Assembly: GCF_900198835.1 (NCBI RefSeq)
Contig: NZ_LT900021.1
Coordinates: 1,116,001-1,180,000, forward strand
Origin: Thermococcus henrietii
Lineage (GTDB): Archaea; Methanobacteriota_B; Thermococci; Thermococcales; Thermococcaceae
Reading direction: 5' to 3'
Length of the DNA: 64,000 nucleotides
Shown here: positions 39,146 to 48,409 of the stretch, in pieces
How the letters are laid out: every line of letters starts with the position of its first letter
Position numbering within the stretch: position 1 is the first letter of the stretch
Notes under the pieces: model-generated
What the model saw: the letters and a program-made list of their open reading frames with translations, nothing else
The model's database searches: none
What the model was told of the DNA's origin: nothing
Translations under genes and position numbers: made by a program

Positions 39146-39532
39146 TTAGCCGAACAGCTCTATGCAGACCCTGCACTCGGCTGGGTTCACCTCGGGGTCT
39201 ATTTTGGCGTGGAAGGAGCAGACATAGCCCCTACCGAGCATCTTGAGAGCTACCCCGATGAGCCTCATGTGGATGTCGTACTCGCTCGGCCGGAATTCAA
39301 CTATCTCGTCCGCAAGGTTCTTGAGGTCCTCGTCAATCTCCCTGAACTTTGAAACGTCTATGAGTGCACCTCTGTCCATGTTGAGGTAGCGCGAAACCGC
39401 CGACTGGGTGACGTGGAGGAGCTCCGCTATCTCGGTCTGCTTCAGCCCCTTCTCCCGGAGGTGCTCCACGAGGCGTCTTCTGAGGGAGGGGTAAACGTAG
39501 CGGGATGCAACCTCAAAGGCGCTGACCTTCAT
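39146..39532 (-). CDS. HTH transcriptional regulator with C-terminal Cys cluster
   Basis: 128 residues. An N-terminal helix-turn-helix (KQTEIAELLHVTQSAVSRYL) is followed by a helical linker and a C-terminal CSFHAKIDPEVNPAECRVC, whose three cysteines could hold an Fe-S cluster or zinc. The start is ATG 39532. It is divergent to hcp, and the palindromes at 39669 and 41142 are candidate operators. A redox or NO sensor role is inferred from its neighbours. Confidence 0.78.
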   Translation of the reverse strand: MKVSAFEVASRYVYPSLRRRLVEHLREKGLKQTEIAELLHVTQSAVSRYLNMDRGALIDVSKFREIDEDLKNLADEIVEFRPSEYDIHMRLIGVALKMLGRGYVCSFHAKIDPEVNPAECRVCIELFG

Positions 39533-39668
39533 ATGCAAAACATGACCCGCGGAATACTTAAGGCTTTTGGTATTTTTGAAAACTTAGTCGGCCTATCCTT
39601 GTTGATTTGTAAACCGGGAGCTGGCCTTGTTCTGGATAAAAAATTTAAATCACTTACCATAACATTCA

Positions 39669-39684
39669 TATGACAAGTGTCATA
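39669..39684. promoter_or_regulatory. Palindromic operator before hcp
   Basis: TATGACAAGTGTCATA is a 16-bp perfect palindrome with core ATGACA-NN-TGTCAT. It lies about 30 bases downstream of a TATA-like AAATTTAAAT (39641-39650), over the expected start site, a position fit for repression. Confidence 0.65.
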
Positions 39685-39700
39685 ATAAGGAGGTGGAAAG

Positions 39701-41074
39701 ATGGCCGTGAAGGTTCCGAGCAGTGGAAAGGAAGCTGGCGTTCTGATGAGGTGCGACCAGTGTTCGATGAGCCTGCCGGGAGGATGTACCTTCAGAGGAA
39801 TCTGCGGCAAGGACCCCGACCTGAACTCCCTTCAGGAGGCCCTCATCTACGGAATGAAGGGAACGGCAGCCTACTATTACCACGCCTACGAGCTCGGCTA
39901 CAATGACGACGAGATCGGCTTCTTCCTGGCTAAAGGCCTCTACTCGACTCTCACCAACGTGAACTTCGACAAGAACCGCTTCCTCGAGCTCATCCTCGAG
40001 AACGGCCGTATTCACCTCAAGGCTATGGAGCTCCTAGATAAGGCCTACACCGAGACCTACGGAAAGCCCGAGCCGGTCAAGGTTCCGACCGGAACCGACG
40101 AGGGGCACGGAATTCTCGTCACCGGCCACACCTACAGGGCGCTCTACGAACTCCTTAAGCAGATTAGGGAGATGGGCCTCGAGGACCGGATTAGGGTCTA
40201 CACCCACTCCGAGATGCTCCCGGCCCATTCCTACCCGGAGTTCAGGAAGTTCAAGTCCCTCTACGGCAACTGGGGCGGTTCGTGGGTCTACCAGAGGAAG
40301 GAGTTCACCGAGTTCCCCGGGGCAATCCTTGGAACCAGCAACTGCGTCCAGCAACCACCGAAGAGCTACGCCGACAGGATGTTCACCACCGACATAGCGG
40401 GCCTTGAGGGCGTTCCCCACCTTGAGAACGACTACGAGCCCCTCATCAAGCGCGCGCTCGAGACGCCGAAGATGGAAAAGAGGGACGACGGCTACATCGT
40501 CACCGGTTTCCACCACACCAACGTGCTCCCGCTCATGGACAAGCTTATTGAGCTGATAAACGAGGGCAAGATAAGGCACGTCTTCGTCATAGGTGGCTGT
40601 GACGTCCCCAACCCGAAGATGAGCTACTACGAGAAGCTCACCGCGATGGTGCCCGAAGATGCCATAATCCTCTCGGCCGCGTGTGGTAAGTTCCGCTACA
40701 ACAGGCGCGACTACGGCGAAATCGAGGGAATACCGCGCTTCATGGACTTCGGCCAGTGCAACAACGTCTACTCGATAATCCAGATTGCCGGGGCGCTCGC
40801 GAAGGAGCTGGACGTCGGCCTCAACGAGCTCCCGGTCAGCATAGTCCTCAGCTGGATGGAGCAGAAGGCCATCGGAATCCTCTACAGCCTGCTCTACCTC
40901 GGAATCAAGGGCATCTACATCGGACCCAAGGCTCCTGAGTTCTTCACGCCGAACGTCTTCGAGACCCTCAGGAAGAAGTTCGACCTCAGGCTCATAAGCG
41001 AGCCCGAGGAGGACTTAAAGAGGATGCTCAACTCCACCACTGCTGTGAGCGAGGACTCGCCTCTGCTCGACTGA
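39701..41074 (+). CDS. hcp: Hybrid cluster protein (hydroxylamine/NO reductase)
   Basis: Hcp proteins reduce NO or hydroxylamine and also deal with oxidative stress. The 457 residues open with a Cys-rich cluster motif (RCDQCSMSLPGGC, RGICGKDP). They continue with GHTYRALYELL, LGTSNCVQQPPKSY, IGGCDVPNPKMSYYEKL, LSAACGKFRYN and FGQCNNVYSI, which supply the hybrid-cluster ligands. The size suggests a short (class III) form. Ribosome-binding site AGGAGGTGG. Monocistronic; followed by a related operator-linked gene. Confidence 0.93.
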   Translation: MAVKVPSSGKEAGVLMRCDQCSMSLPGGCTFRGICGKDPDLNSLQEALIYGMKGTAAYYYHAYELGYNDDEIGFFLAKGLYSTLTNVNFDKNRFLELILENGRIHLKAMELLDKAYTETYGKPEPVKVPTGTDEGHGILVTGHTYRALYELLKQIREMGLEDRIRVYTHSEMLPAHSYPEFRKFKSLYGNWGGSWVYQRKEFTEFPGAILGTSNCVQQPPKSYADRMFTTDIAGLEGVPHLENDYEPLIKRALETPKMEKRDDGYIVTGFHHTNVLPLMDKLIELINEGKIRHVFVIGGCDVPNPKMSYYEKLTAMVPEDAIILSAACGKFRYNRRDYGEIEGIPRFMDFGQCNNVYSIIQIAGALAKELDVGLNELPVSIVLSWMEQKAIGILYSLLYLGIKGIYIGPKAPEFFTPNVFETLRKKFDLRLISEPEEDLKRMLNSTTAVSEDSPLLD

Positions 41075-41141
41075 TTTCATGTCTCCCCTTTCTTGTGTTC
41101 TTTCATACACATTTCTGCCCAGAAAGACTTAAATATGTCCC

Positions 41142-41159
41142 TCATGACATTTGTCATGA
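41142..41159. promoter_or_regulatory. Palindromic operator before the DUF438 gene
   Basis: TCATGACATTTGTCATGA is an 18-bp perfect palindrome sharing the ATGACA-NN-TGTCAT core with the hcp site. It begins a few bases after the TATA-like CTTAAATAT (41128-41136) and overlaps the expected start. Confidence 0.65.
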
Positions 41160-41169
41160 AGGTGGTATT

Positions 41170-42510
41170 ATGACCGAATTGCTCTCAAACCGCGAGCAGA
41201 AGAAAGAAGCCCTGAAGGCCCTTCTCCTCAGGATTCATAACGGTGAGGACGTTAATTCACTTAAGGAGGAATTCCGGGCAGTTCTAAGCTCGATATCTCC
41301 CCTTGAAATTCCAATCATCGAGCAGGAGCTCGTGAAGGAAGGCGTTTCCGCTAAGGACATCGCCAAAATGTGCGACCTTCACGTCGAGCTCTTCAGGGAG
41401 GCCGTGAAGGGAACGGACGAGGTTGAGGAGAAGGAACTTCCCGAGGGACATCCCCTCTGGGTTCGCTACATGGAGAACAGGGAAATCCTCAAGGACGCGG
41501 AGATGCTGAACCTCTACGCGAGAACCCTCGCAACGACAAGAGATGAGCGCATGAGGGAGGAAATCCTCGGAGTTCTGGAGGAGATAGTTGGAAACCTCCG
41601 GAAGGTCGGCTTCACCCACTACAACCGCGACGAGATGCTGACGTTTCCCTATATTGAGAGGAGGGGTTTGACGGCCATAGCAACCGTCCTCTGGACAAAA
41701 CACGACGAGATAAGGTTCATGCTAAAGCACCTTTACGGACTTCTGGCAAGGAGGGAGGAGATGCCCTGGGAGGAGTTCGTTGAGCGCTTCAAGGCGAAAG
41801 CCGGCGAGGCATCCTTTGCGCTGAGTGATATGGTCTTCAGGGAGAACAACATCTACTATCCAACCCTCAAGGCCCTCCTCAGCGACGGCGAGTGGAAGGC
41901 AGTAAGAATGCAGGACGACGAGATTGGCTACTACAAGGTGAACCCGCCTGAATGGGACCCCGGGGAGGACGTTAAACCGCTCCAGCCCTGGCAAATCAAC
42001 CCGGAGCTGAGCGCTGAGGAACTGCTAAGCCTTCCACGGGAGGTTCAGCAGGCCCTTAAAGGCCAGCCCCTGGAGTTTGATAAAGGCCAGCTGAGGCGCG
42101 AGGGGGACATCGACCTCGGCACCGGTTTCGTGAGCGTCGAGGAGCTTAAGGCTATATTCGAGGCCCTTCCCGTTGACGTTACCTTCATAGACAGGGACGA
42201 CCGCGTTCGGTTCTTCTCCCCGGGCGAGAGGATATTTACGAGGACACCATCGATTCTCGGACGGCCGGTCCAGCTCTGCCACCCTCCGAAGAGCGTTCAC
42301 ATCGTTAACAAAATCCTGAGGGCCTTCAAGGAGGGCAGAAAAAGGGAGGCAACGTTCTGGCTCAGGCTCGGCCCGAAGTACGTCTACATCAAGTACGTGC
42401 CCCTCTTTGACAGGAACGGGAACTACCTGGGAACCCTTGAGATTACGATGGACATCGGAGAGTATAAGAGGATAGAGGGCGAGAAGAGACTGCTCGACTG
42501 GAGGGATTAG
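41170..42510 (+). CDS. DUF438-hemerythrin-PAS protein
   Basis: 446 residues in three parts. The N-terminal DUF438 region is LLLRIHNGEDVNSLKEEFRA. A hemerythrin-like four-helix bundle follows, with metal-ligand candidates in EGHPLWVRYMENREI, FTHYNRDEMLTFPYIERRG and WTKHDEIRFMLKH. A C-terminal PAS domain (~residues 325-435) contains DVTFIDRDDRVRFFSPGERI. Such proteins are thought to sense O2 or NO. The operator shared with hcp supports a joint stress response. Start ATG 41170 follows GGTGGT. The 3' end overlaps the Lrp gene by four bases. Confidence 0.88.
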   Translation: MTELLSNREQKKEALKALLLRIHNGEDVNSLKEEFRAVLSSISPLEIPIIEQELVKEGVSAKDIAKMCDLHVELFREAVKGTDEVEEKELPEGHPLWVRYMENREILKDAEMLNLYARTLATTRDERMREEILGVLEEIVGNLRKVGFTHYNRDEMLTFPYIERRGLTAIATVLWTKHDEIRFMLKHLYGLLARREEMPWEEFVERFKAKAGEASFALSDMVFRENNIYYPTLKALLSDGEWKAVRMQDDEIGYYKVNPPEWDPGEDVKPLQPWQINPELSAEELLSLPREVQQALKGQPLEFDKGQLRREGDIDLGTGFVSVEELKAIFEALPVDVTFIDRDDRVRFFSPGERIFTRTPSILGRPVQLCHPPKSVHIVNKILRAFKEGRKREATFWLRLGPKYVYIKYVPLFDRNGNYLGTLEITMDIGEYKRIEGEKRLLDWRD

Positions 42511-42968
42511 AACACCCTCGCGTAGCCCCACTTCTTCACGCTCGTGAGGATGGAGGTTTCCGTGCTCTTTATTCCATCTATTGAGCCAAGCTTCTCTACA
42601 AGGAAGTCTTCAAGCTCGTGGAGGTCCTTCACCGTCACCTGCATCAGTATGTCGTGGGCTCCGGTCGCTATGCCCAGGACGTCCACCTCGGGAAGCTCCT
42701 TAAGCTTTTCAACGGCTTCCTTTATCTTGCTCGGCTCAACGTCCACCGCTATAAAGGCCACTATTGAGTAGCCGGCCTTGAAGGGGTTTATCAGCGCCGC
42801 GAACTTCCTTATAACGCCCCTCTCAACAAGCTTTTTAACCCTGAGCCTGACCGTCGATTCCGGCACCTTAAGCCTTCTCGCTATCTCCGAGTAGCTGGCC
42901 CTCCCGTCCTCCTGTAGGATATGAAGTATCGCCCTGTCCAACTCATCAAGTCGTTCAATTTCCGCCAT
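42507..42968 (-). CDS. Lrp/AsnC family transcriptional regulator
   Basis: 153 residues: N-terminal winged helix (LDELDRAILHILQEDGRASY, SEIARRLKVPESTVRLRVKK) and a C-terminal RAM/ACT-like ligand domain (VDVEPSKIKEAVEKLKELPE, GAHDILMQVTVKDLHELEDF). Divergent from the class III aminotransferase gene across ~115 bases with inverted repeats, so it likely regulates itself and that gene in response to an amino acid. Confidence 0.92.
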   Translation of the reverse strand: MAEIERLDELDRAILHILQEDGRASYSEIARRLKVPESTVRLRVKKLVERGVIRKFAALINPFKAGYSIVAFIAVDVEPSKIKEAVEKLKELPEVDVLGIATGAHDILMQVTVKDLHELEDFLVEKLGSIDGIKSTETSILTSVKKWGYARVF

Positions 42969-43020
42969 TTTGGGCCACCAATTTTAGGTTTTTATGATAT
43001 TATTTTTAAAGTTTTCTACT

Positions 43021-43057
43021 AATTTCGCAAAAATTAACCGAAATTCCTATTAATTTC
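43021..43057. promoter_or_regulatory. Candidate Lrp operator
   Basis: AATTTCG (43021-43027) and CGAAATT (43039-43045) form an inverted repeat, and AATTTC recurs at 43052-43057 in the divergent Lrp/aminotransferase region. Spacing suits an Lrp dimer array. Confidence 0.45.
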
Positions 43058-43083
43058 AAACGCATATGGTTAACGGTGGTTCC

Positions 43084-44424
43084 ATGTTGCTGCCCCCAAA
43101 AGATGAAGTTATCCAAGGCTATTCGCGCTACATCTCCCGGGCCTCCCACGTAACATACTGGCCGGTCGTGCCATACAAGGCCCAAAACGCCCTCGTCTGG
43201 GACGTTGAGGGGAGGGAGTACATAGACTTCCTGAGCGATGCGGCCGTTCAGAACGTCGGGCATAACAACCCGAGGGTCGTTGAGGCCGTCAAAAAGACCG
43301 CCGAGAGGTTGCTTCACTTCACCTTCATCTACGGCTTTCCAGTAGAGCCTTACCTGCTCGCTCGGAGGCTCAGCGAGCTTGCCCCGGTTGAGAACGCGAA
43401 GGTTGCCTTTGGTCTCAGCGGGAGCGATGCGAATGATGGCGCGATAAAGTTCGCGAGGGCTTACACTGGCAGGAGGGTTGTAATCGGCTACCTTCGGAGC
43501 TACTATGGGTCCACTTACGGGGCCATGAGCGTTACCGGTCTTGACTTCGAGGTCCGCTCAAAGGTCGGCCAGCTAAGTGACGTTCACTTCATCCCTTACC
43601 CCAACTGCTACCGCTGTCCCTTTGGGAAGGAGCCCGGGAAGTGCCGCATGGAGTGCCTCGAGTACCTCAAGGAGAAGTTCGAGGGGGAGGTGCACGCTGA
43701 GGGGGTAGCTGTCCTCTTAGCCGAGCCGATACAGGGCGACGCAGGGATGGTGGTCCCTCCTGAGGGCTACTTCAGGAAGCTCAAAAGGCTCCTCGATGAA
43801 CACGGTATTCTCCTCGGTGTTGACGAGGTTCAGAGTGGTCTCGGGAGGACAGGCAGGTGGTTCGCCATCGAGCACTTCGGCGTTGAGCCCGACATAATTA
43901 CCCTTGCGAAGCCCCTTGGCGGCGGGCTTCCGATAAGCGCCGTGATTGGAAGGGATGAGATAATGGACTCAATTCCGCCCCTGGGACATGCGTTCACCCT
44001 CTGCGGGAACCCGGTCGCCAGCGCCGCCGCTCTGGCGGTAATCGAGGAAATCGAGGAGCGGAACCTCTTACAGAGGGCCGAAAGACTGGGGAAGAAAGCC
44101 AAGGACAGACTGGAGAGAATGAGGAAGAGACACGAGCTCATCGGTGACGTCCGCGGGCTTGGATTGATGCTCGGCGTTGACCTCGTTAAGGACAGGGAAA
44201 CCAAAGAGAGGGCCTACGACGAGGCCAAGAAGGTCGTCTGGCGGGCCTACGAGCTGGGCCTAATCGTCGCCTTTCTCCAGGGCAACGTGCTGAGGATTCA
44301 GCCCCCGCTGACGATAGAGGAGGAACTTCTTGAGGAAGGCCTTGACAGGCTTGAAGAAGCAATCGAGGACGTGGAGGATGGCAGGGTTTCGGATGAAGTC
44401 CTGGAAAAGGTGCAGGGATGGTAA
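43084..44424 (+). CDS. Class III PLP aminotransferase or amino-acid racemase
   Basis: 446 residues, fold type I. Substrate/PLP motifs: [51 protein letters not shown] and the Schiff-base Lys in [17 protein letters not shown] Cys-rich insertion [17 protein letters not shown] is typical of Thermococcales members. Several relatives in Pyrococcus are broad amino-acid racemases or omega-aminotransferases, so exact activity is open. Start ATG 43084 follows GGTGGTTCC. Confidence 0.85.
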   Translation: MLLPPKDEVIQGYSRYISRASHVTYWPVVPYKAQNALVWDVEGREYIDFLSDAAVQNVGHNNPRVVEAVKKTAERLLHFTFIYGFPVEPYLLARRLSELAPVENAKVAFGLSGSDANDGAIKFARAYTGRRVVIGYLRSYYGSTYGAMSVTGLDFEVRSKVGQLSDVHFIPYPNCYRCPFGKEPGKCRMECLEYLKEKFEGEVHAEGVAVLLAEPIQGDAGMVVPPEGYFRKLKRLLDEHGILLGVDEVQSGLGRTGRWFAIEHFGVEPDIITLAKPLGGGLPISAVIGRDEIMDSIPPLGHAFTLCGNPVASAAALAVIEEIEERNLLQRAERLGKKAKDRLERMRKRHELIGDVRGLGLMLGVDLVKDRETKERAYDEAKKVVWRAYELGLIVAFLQGNVLRIQPPLTIEEELLEEGLDRLEEAIEDVEDGRVSDEVLEKVQGW

Positions 44425-44435
44425 AAGAAAGAAAG

Positions 44436-45137
44436 TCACTCCTTCTTCTCAGCCTTTTCAGCCTTCTCTTCCTTCTTCTCAGCCGGCTTTGATTCCTTCT
44501 TCTCGGCAGGTTTGGCAGTCTCTTTCTTTGCAGTGGCCTTGGCGGTGGGCTTGGCTGGAGTGGGCTTCTTGGGCGGCCTTATACCGTAGCCGAGTATCTT
44601 GAACTCGAAGACCTCGCCATCGCGGAGGTGGTAGCGGTAGGTCCCATCGCCGAGCTTCTCAATCTTGACAACCGGGAAGCGGTAGTCACCGTACATCTCG
44701 TTGAGCTCCCTGACCTTGTCGGGATGAATGGGAACCCAGTTGAAGAGCTCGAGGTCCTCCTCACTGCCGCCGGTTGAAAGGTAGTACGCCTCCGTGAAGC
44801 CGAGGGCTCCAGTTGGGCAGACGTCCACACAGAACTGACAGAACGTACAGCGGCCGTAGTCCACCTTCGGGTGGGGCCTCTTCTCCATCTTGCCGTCCAC
44901 TTCAAGCCATGTCATCTCTATAGCCCTCGCTGGGCATATCTGGCCGCAGAAGTTACAGCCAACGCACTTCTTCCAGTCAAGCGTGTGGAAGCCCCTGTAC
45001 TTCGGTGCTGGCTCTATCCTCTCCTCCGGTATCTTTATCGTGACGGGTTTTTTGAAGAGGTATTTAAGGCCAAGCCAGGGCTTGACGAATGACTTCTTAA
45101 TCTTGACCTTCTCCTCACCAACGACTCTCGCGGGCAT
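44436..45137 (-). CDS. mbxN: Mbs/Mbx complex subunit N (NuoI-like ferredoxin)
   Basis: 233 residues. Two 4Fe-4S ferredoxin motifs (CVGCNFCGQICP and CTFCQFCVDVCP) pass electrons from ferredoxin to the catalytic subunits. From ~residue 180 the protein is a Lys/Ala/Pro/Glu-rich low-complexity tail of ~50 residues, an extension not needed for the fold. Last gene of the operon. Start at ATG 45137 behind GGTGAT. Confidence 0.93.
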   Translation of the reverse strand: MPARVVGEEKVKIKKSFVKPWLGLKYLFKKPVTIKIPEERIEPAPKYRGFHTLDWKKCVGCNFCGQICPARAIEMTWLEVDGKMEKRPHPKVDYGRCTFCQFCVDVCPTGALGFTEAYYLSTGGSEEDLELFNWVPIHPDKVRELNEMYGDYRFPVVKIEKLGDGTYRYHLRDGEVFEFKILGYGIRPPKKPTPAKPTAKATAKKETAKPAEKKESKPAEKKEEKAEKAEKKE

Positions 45138-45142
45138 CGTCA

Positions 45143-46327
45143 TCACCTGTCTATGTCCGGCGGGCAGTTGTCAAGGGTCTTCAATATGACCGGCACGTCC
45201 GCCAAGCGAGCTCCCTTTAGAAGCTCCTCGAGCACTGTAACTCCGTGGCTCTGGCTCGGACCGCGGAAGTGGACGCGGTAGGGTTTGTGGGTACCGTTGC
45301 TCACCATATAGACACCGAAGTCACCCTTTGTGCTCTCGACGTGGGCGTAAGCGTCTCCCGCTGGGACCTTGAAGCGCGGCAGGTTCTTGAGTTTGGGGTC
45401 CTGCACCATGTAGGGCCCGCTCGGCGGTCCCATGTCCAGGAGCTGTTCTAGTATGTAGAGGTCCTGCTCCAGCTCGTACCTCCTGACAAGAACGCGCGCG
45501 AGGCTGTCGCCCTCTTTCAGGACCGGAACCTCGAAGTCGAGTTCGGGGTAGAGGTAATATGGGTCGTCCTTTCTGACGTCGTAGGGAACCCCGACAGCCC
45601 TGAGGTTAGGACCTGTGACCGCGTGTTTGAGTGCGAACTTCTTGTCCATAACGCCCACTCCCTCTGTCCTCTCGAACATAATATAGTTGTCAAAGAGTAT
45701 CTCGTCGAAGTCCTTGAGTTTGGACTTGATGTACTCGACGGTGTCGCGGAGCTGGCGAAGCCACTTGTCGCCGGGTATGTCCCTCCTGACGCCTCCGGGA
45801 ACGGTATAGATGTGGTAGACCCTTCCGCCGGTGAGCTCCTCGAACAGGCGCATGAATCTCTCACGGTAAGCCGCGGCCCACTGGCCGGCGGTGTAAAGGC
45901 CTATCTCGTTTCCAAATCCCATTATCCAGAACAGCCACGAGGTAACCCTTGCCATCTCGAGAACGGTTGTCCTAATCCATATCGCCCTCTCCGGAACCTC
46001 CCAGCCCATTATTTCGTCAACGGCCATTGAGTAAATGTTCTCGGGGACGTCGCTCTCAGGGACGCAGATACGGAGAATTAGAGCTATGTTCGTGAAGTAG
46101 GGCCTCTGCTCGGCGAGCTTCTCGAAGCCCCGGTGGAGAAAGCCGGGGTTGACTATGGCCTTCTCTACCCTGTTGCCGTCCATCTTGAGGATTATGCTGA
46201 AGTTCTCGGTGGCCATATGCTGTGGCCCGAAGAACAGCTCGTAGGTGTCCTTGTCAATGGGATGAAGGTACATGTCGTGGGCCTTCGCTTCTTCCCTAAG
46301 CTCGCGCGGAACCTCCAAATTCGCCAT
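45143..46327 (-). CDS. mbxL: Mbs/Mbx complex subunit L (NuoD-like), no NiFe site
   Basis: 394 residues, homologous to the large subunit of NiFe hydrogenases. The two hydrogenase CxxC motifs are degraded: the first is C88VPE (RICVPESDVPEN) and the second is C388PPD near the C-terminus (LDNCPPDIDR), leaving no NiFe ligand set. This is the trait that marks the membrane-bound sulfane-sulfur reductase (Mbs/Mbx) rather than Mbh. Start ATG 46327 follows GGTGATGC. Adjacent to K and N. Confidence 0.94.
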   Translation of the reverse strand: MANLEVPRELREEAKAHDMYLHPIDKDTYELFFGPQHMATENFSIILKMDGNRVEKAIVNPGFLHRGFEKLAEQRPYFTNIALILRICVPESDVPENIYSMAVDEIMGWEVPERAIWIRTTVLEMARVTSWLFWIMGFGNEIGLYTAGQWAAAYRERFMRLFEELTGGRVYHIYTVPGGVRRDIPGDKWLRQLRDTVEYIKSKLKDFDEILFDNYIMFERTEGVGVMDKKFALKHAVTGPNLRAVGVPYDVRKDDPYYLYPELDFEVPVLKEGDSLARVLVRRYELEQDLYILEQLLDMGPPSGPYMVQDPKLKNLPRFKVPAGDAYAHVESTKGDFGVYMVSNGTHKPYRVHFRGPSQSHGVTVLEELLKGARLADVPVILKTLDNCPPDIDR

Positions 46328-46337
46328 GAGCATCACC

Positions 46338-46937
46338 TCATATCACGTAGTTCGTCTTACTCTCATCGTACCTGTCGAAGTCCTCGCCGTATATCTGCTT
46401 AACGTAGCTCAGCGTGTTGAAGTCCTTCCTGAGCGGGTGCTTCTCGTATTCGCGCGGCTCGAGGATGAATGGACCGAGCCTGGGGTTGCCCTTGAAGATT
46501 ATGCCGAAGAACTCGTGTGCCTCCCTCTCGTAGGTCTCTGCCACGGACCAGATGTCCATCACGGTTGGCATCTCGGCGTTCTCCCTTGGAACCCTCGTCT
46601 TCACGAAGGCGTGAACGCCCTCACTGACACTCCAGAGCTGGTAGACGAGCTCAAATTCATTCTCTTTGAGCCAGTCAACCACGCTTATCTGCATGAGCAT
46701 CTCAAACCGCTCACTGGCGAGCTCAAGGAATTCGTGGATTCTCTCGGCCGGGACCTTGAATTCAACCCTCCTCTCGCGCCTGACGCTTCCTTCGGCGTAG
46801 GGGGCCTTTTCAAGGAGTTCTTTGACGAGCCTGCCCTCTTTGGTGTTGGGGAGCTCTGGCTTCTCCTCCGTGGGGACCCCCTGGGTGTTTGCTTTCTCCT
46901 CCGCCTTGTTCTCAACCTTGTTCTCGGTCACAGCCAT
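46338..46937 (-). CDS. mbxK: Mbs/Mbx complex subunit K (NuoC-like)
   Basis: 199 residues. The core carries the 30-kDa NuoC signature region (SVAETYEREAHEFFGIIFKG and LEPREYEKHPLRKDF). A charged N-terminal tail of ~35 residues (MAVTENKVENKAEEK) precedes it. Start ATG 46937 lies inside the end of mbxJ (10-base overlap), behind GAGGTGG. Confidence 0.92.
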   Translation of the reverse strand: MAVTENKVENKAEEKANTQGVPTEEKPELPNTKEGRLVKELLEKAPYAEGSVRRERRVEFKVPAERIHEFLELASERFEMLMQISVVDWLKENEFELVYQLWSVSEGVHAFVKTRVPRENAEMPTVMDIWSVAETYEREAHEFFGIIFKGNPRLGPFILEPREYEKHPLRKDFNTLSYVKQIYGEDFDRYDESKTNYVI

Positions 46938-47506
46938 GCCAACCACCTCTTCGCGTCCTTCTCACGCCATCCTTCTCCAAAGAGCTCGTCCTGGTTCTTC
47001 TTATACCACTCGTAGTTCTCCCTATACCTCTTCCAACCATCCGCCGTTCCGTCCTCGATTTTCCTCATGATGTCCATGATTCCCTGCATGACGGCTTCGG
47101 CCCTCGGCATGCAGCCGGCTATCGCCACGTCGATTGGGATGTATTTGTCTAGCTGTTTGACAACGTTGTAGGAGTCCCAGTAAACACCGCCGTTGATGGG
47201 GCATGAGCCGTGGGCGAGGATGTACTTGGGGTCCGGCATCATCTCGTACGTTATGATGATTCTCTTGAGGGTCTTTGGCGTGACGTAGCCGGTGATAAGG
47301 AAGAGGTCGCCCATCCTTGGTGCAGGGTTGGGCATTATACCGTATCGCTCGAAGTCGTAGCGTGCGTTTGCCAGCGGAGGCATCTCTATACCACCGCATC
47401 CCGTACAGAAGGCCACTATCCAGAGGCTCTTCTTTCTCGCCCACCTGAAGAGGGGCTCAAAGACCTTGAACTCCTTGAGTTCATAGCTTATGAAGTCGTT
47501 TTCCAT
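46928..47506 (-). CDS. mbxJ: Mbs/Mbx complex subunit J (NuoB-like)
   Basis: 192 residues. The proximal Fe-S cluster ligands are in FCTGCGGIEMPP, AHGSCPINGG and IAGCMPRAEAV, the NuoB pattern. It passes electrons to the active site in L. Start follows GGTGGTGAGG. Located between M and K. Confidence 0.95.
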   Translation of the reverse strand: MENDFISYELKEFKVFEPLFRWARKKSLWIVAFCTGCGGIEMPPLANARYDFERYGIMPNPAPRMGDLFLITGYVTPKTLKRIIITYEMMPDPKYILAHGSCPINGGVYWDSYNVVKQLDKYIPIDVAIAGCMPRAEAVMQGIMDIMRKIEDGTADGWKRYRENYEWYKKNQDELFGEGWREKDAKRWLAWL

Positions 47507-47509
47507 ACC

Positions 47510-48409
47510 TCACCACCCCATCGTGAGGATTACGGCTATTATTCCCAGTATGGTCGGCCACTTCCAGAAGAACTTCGCGGCTTGGTCGATTGTAAAGCGT
47601 GGGTAGATGCTGGCGACGAATATCGCTATGAAGAGCACGACCAGCTGTTTTACCAGGAGCACCAAGAGGTTGCTTGCCCCTCCCAGGAAGAGCACCGCGA
47701 AGAACGCGGTCTCGGCGAACAGCTGAACCGCGTGCTGGGTGAAGAGTATAGCCGCGTGCTTGCCGCCGTACTCGAGCATGACACCCATTGAGATTTCTGC
47801 AGGCGCGGTCATGATATCGAAGGGCTCCAGTCCGAGCATTGCCTGGAAGACTATGTCGAAGACTATGAACGCCAGGAACAGTGCCGGGACCGTTATGCTC
47901 CATCCGTGGACCTGCTGGAGTGCGACGATGTTGCTCAGCTTAAAGGTCCCCCAGTGCTGGACGAGCGCTATTATTGCCAGACCATAGGGGAGCTGCATGG
48001 CAACCATTGTGAGCAGACCACGCTGAACACCGACCGCCGAGTAAGGGTTTCCCGAGCTCATGACACCGAGCATTATACCAAGCATTGGCACTTCAAGGAG
48101 GTAAGCAACGACGATTAAGTCAGCGTTTGAGCTGAAGAGCTGGAAGTTGGCAATGGGGATAAAGAGCAGGGCCACTATGCTGGCCCCCAGTGCGAACACG
48201 GGTCCAAAGTCGTAGATGAAGCCGTGGCTCACGCTCTCTTTCTTGCCGAGCAGTTTGAGTGTGTCTATAATTGGCTGGTATATCGGCGGCCCAACGCGCC
48301 GCTGGATTCTCGCTATGGCCTTCCTTTCGATGCCCATGAATATGAAGCCCATGAAGGTCGCGTAGATTAGTATGCCAATCGCCTCGAGGGCTAACTTCCA
48401 GTCAAACAT
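47510..48409 (-). CDS. mbxM: Mbs/Mbx complex subunit M (NuoH-like)
   Basis: 299 residues, eight membrane segments. The conserved ERKAIARIQRRVGPP loop and EVPMLGIMLG/FDIMTAPAEISMG acidic helices form the quinone-site-equivalent channel linking the soluble module to ion pumping. Start ATG directly follows the upstream stop. Confidence 0.95.
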   Translation of the reverse strand: MFDWKLALEAIGILIYATFMGFIFMGIERKAIARIQRRVGPPIYQPIIDTLKLLGKKESVSHGFIYDFGPVFALGASIVALLFIPIANFQLFSSNADLIVVAYLLEVPMLGIMLGVMSSGNPYSAVGVQRGLLTMVAMQLPYGLAIIALVQHWGTFKLSNIVALQQVHGWSITVPALFLAFIVFDIVFQAMLGLEPFDIMTAPAEISMGVMLEYGGKHAAILFTQHAVQLFAETAFFAVLFLGGASNLLVLLVKQLVVLFIAIFVASIYPRFTIDQAAKFFWKWPTILGIIAVILTMGW

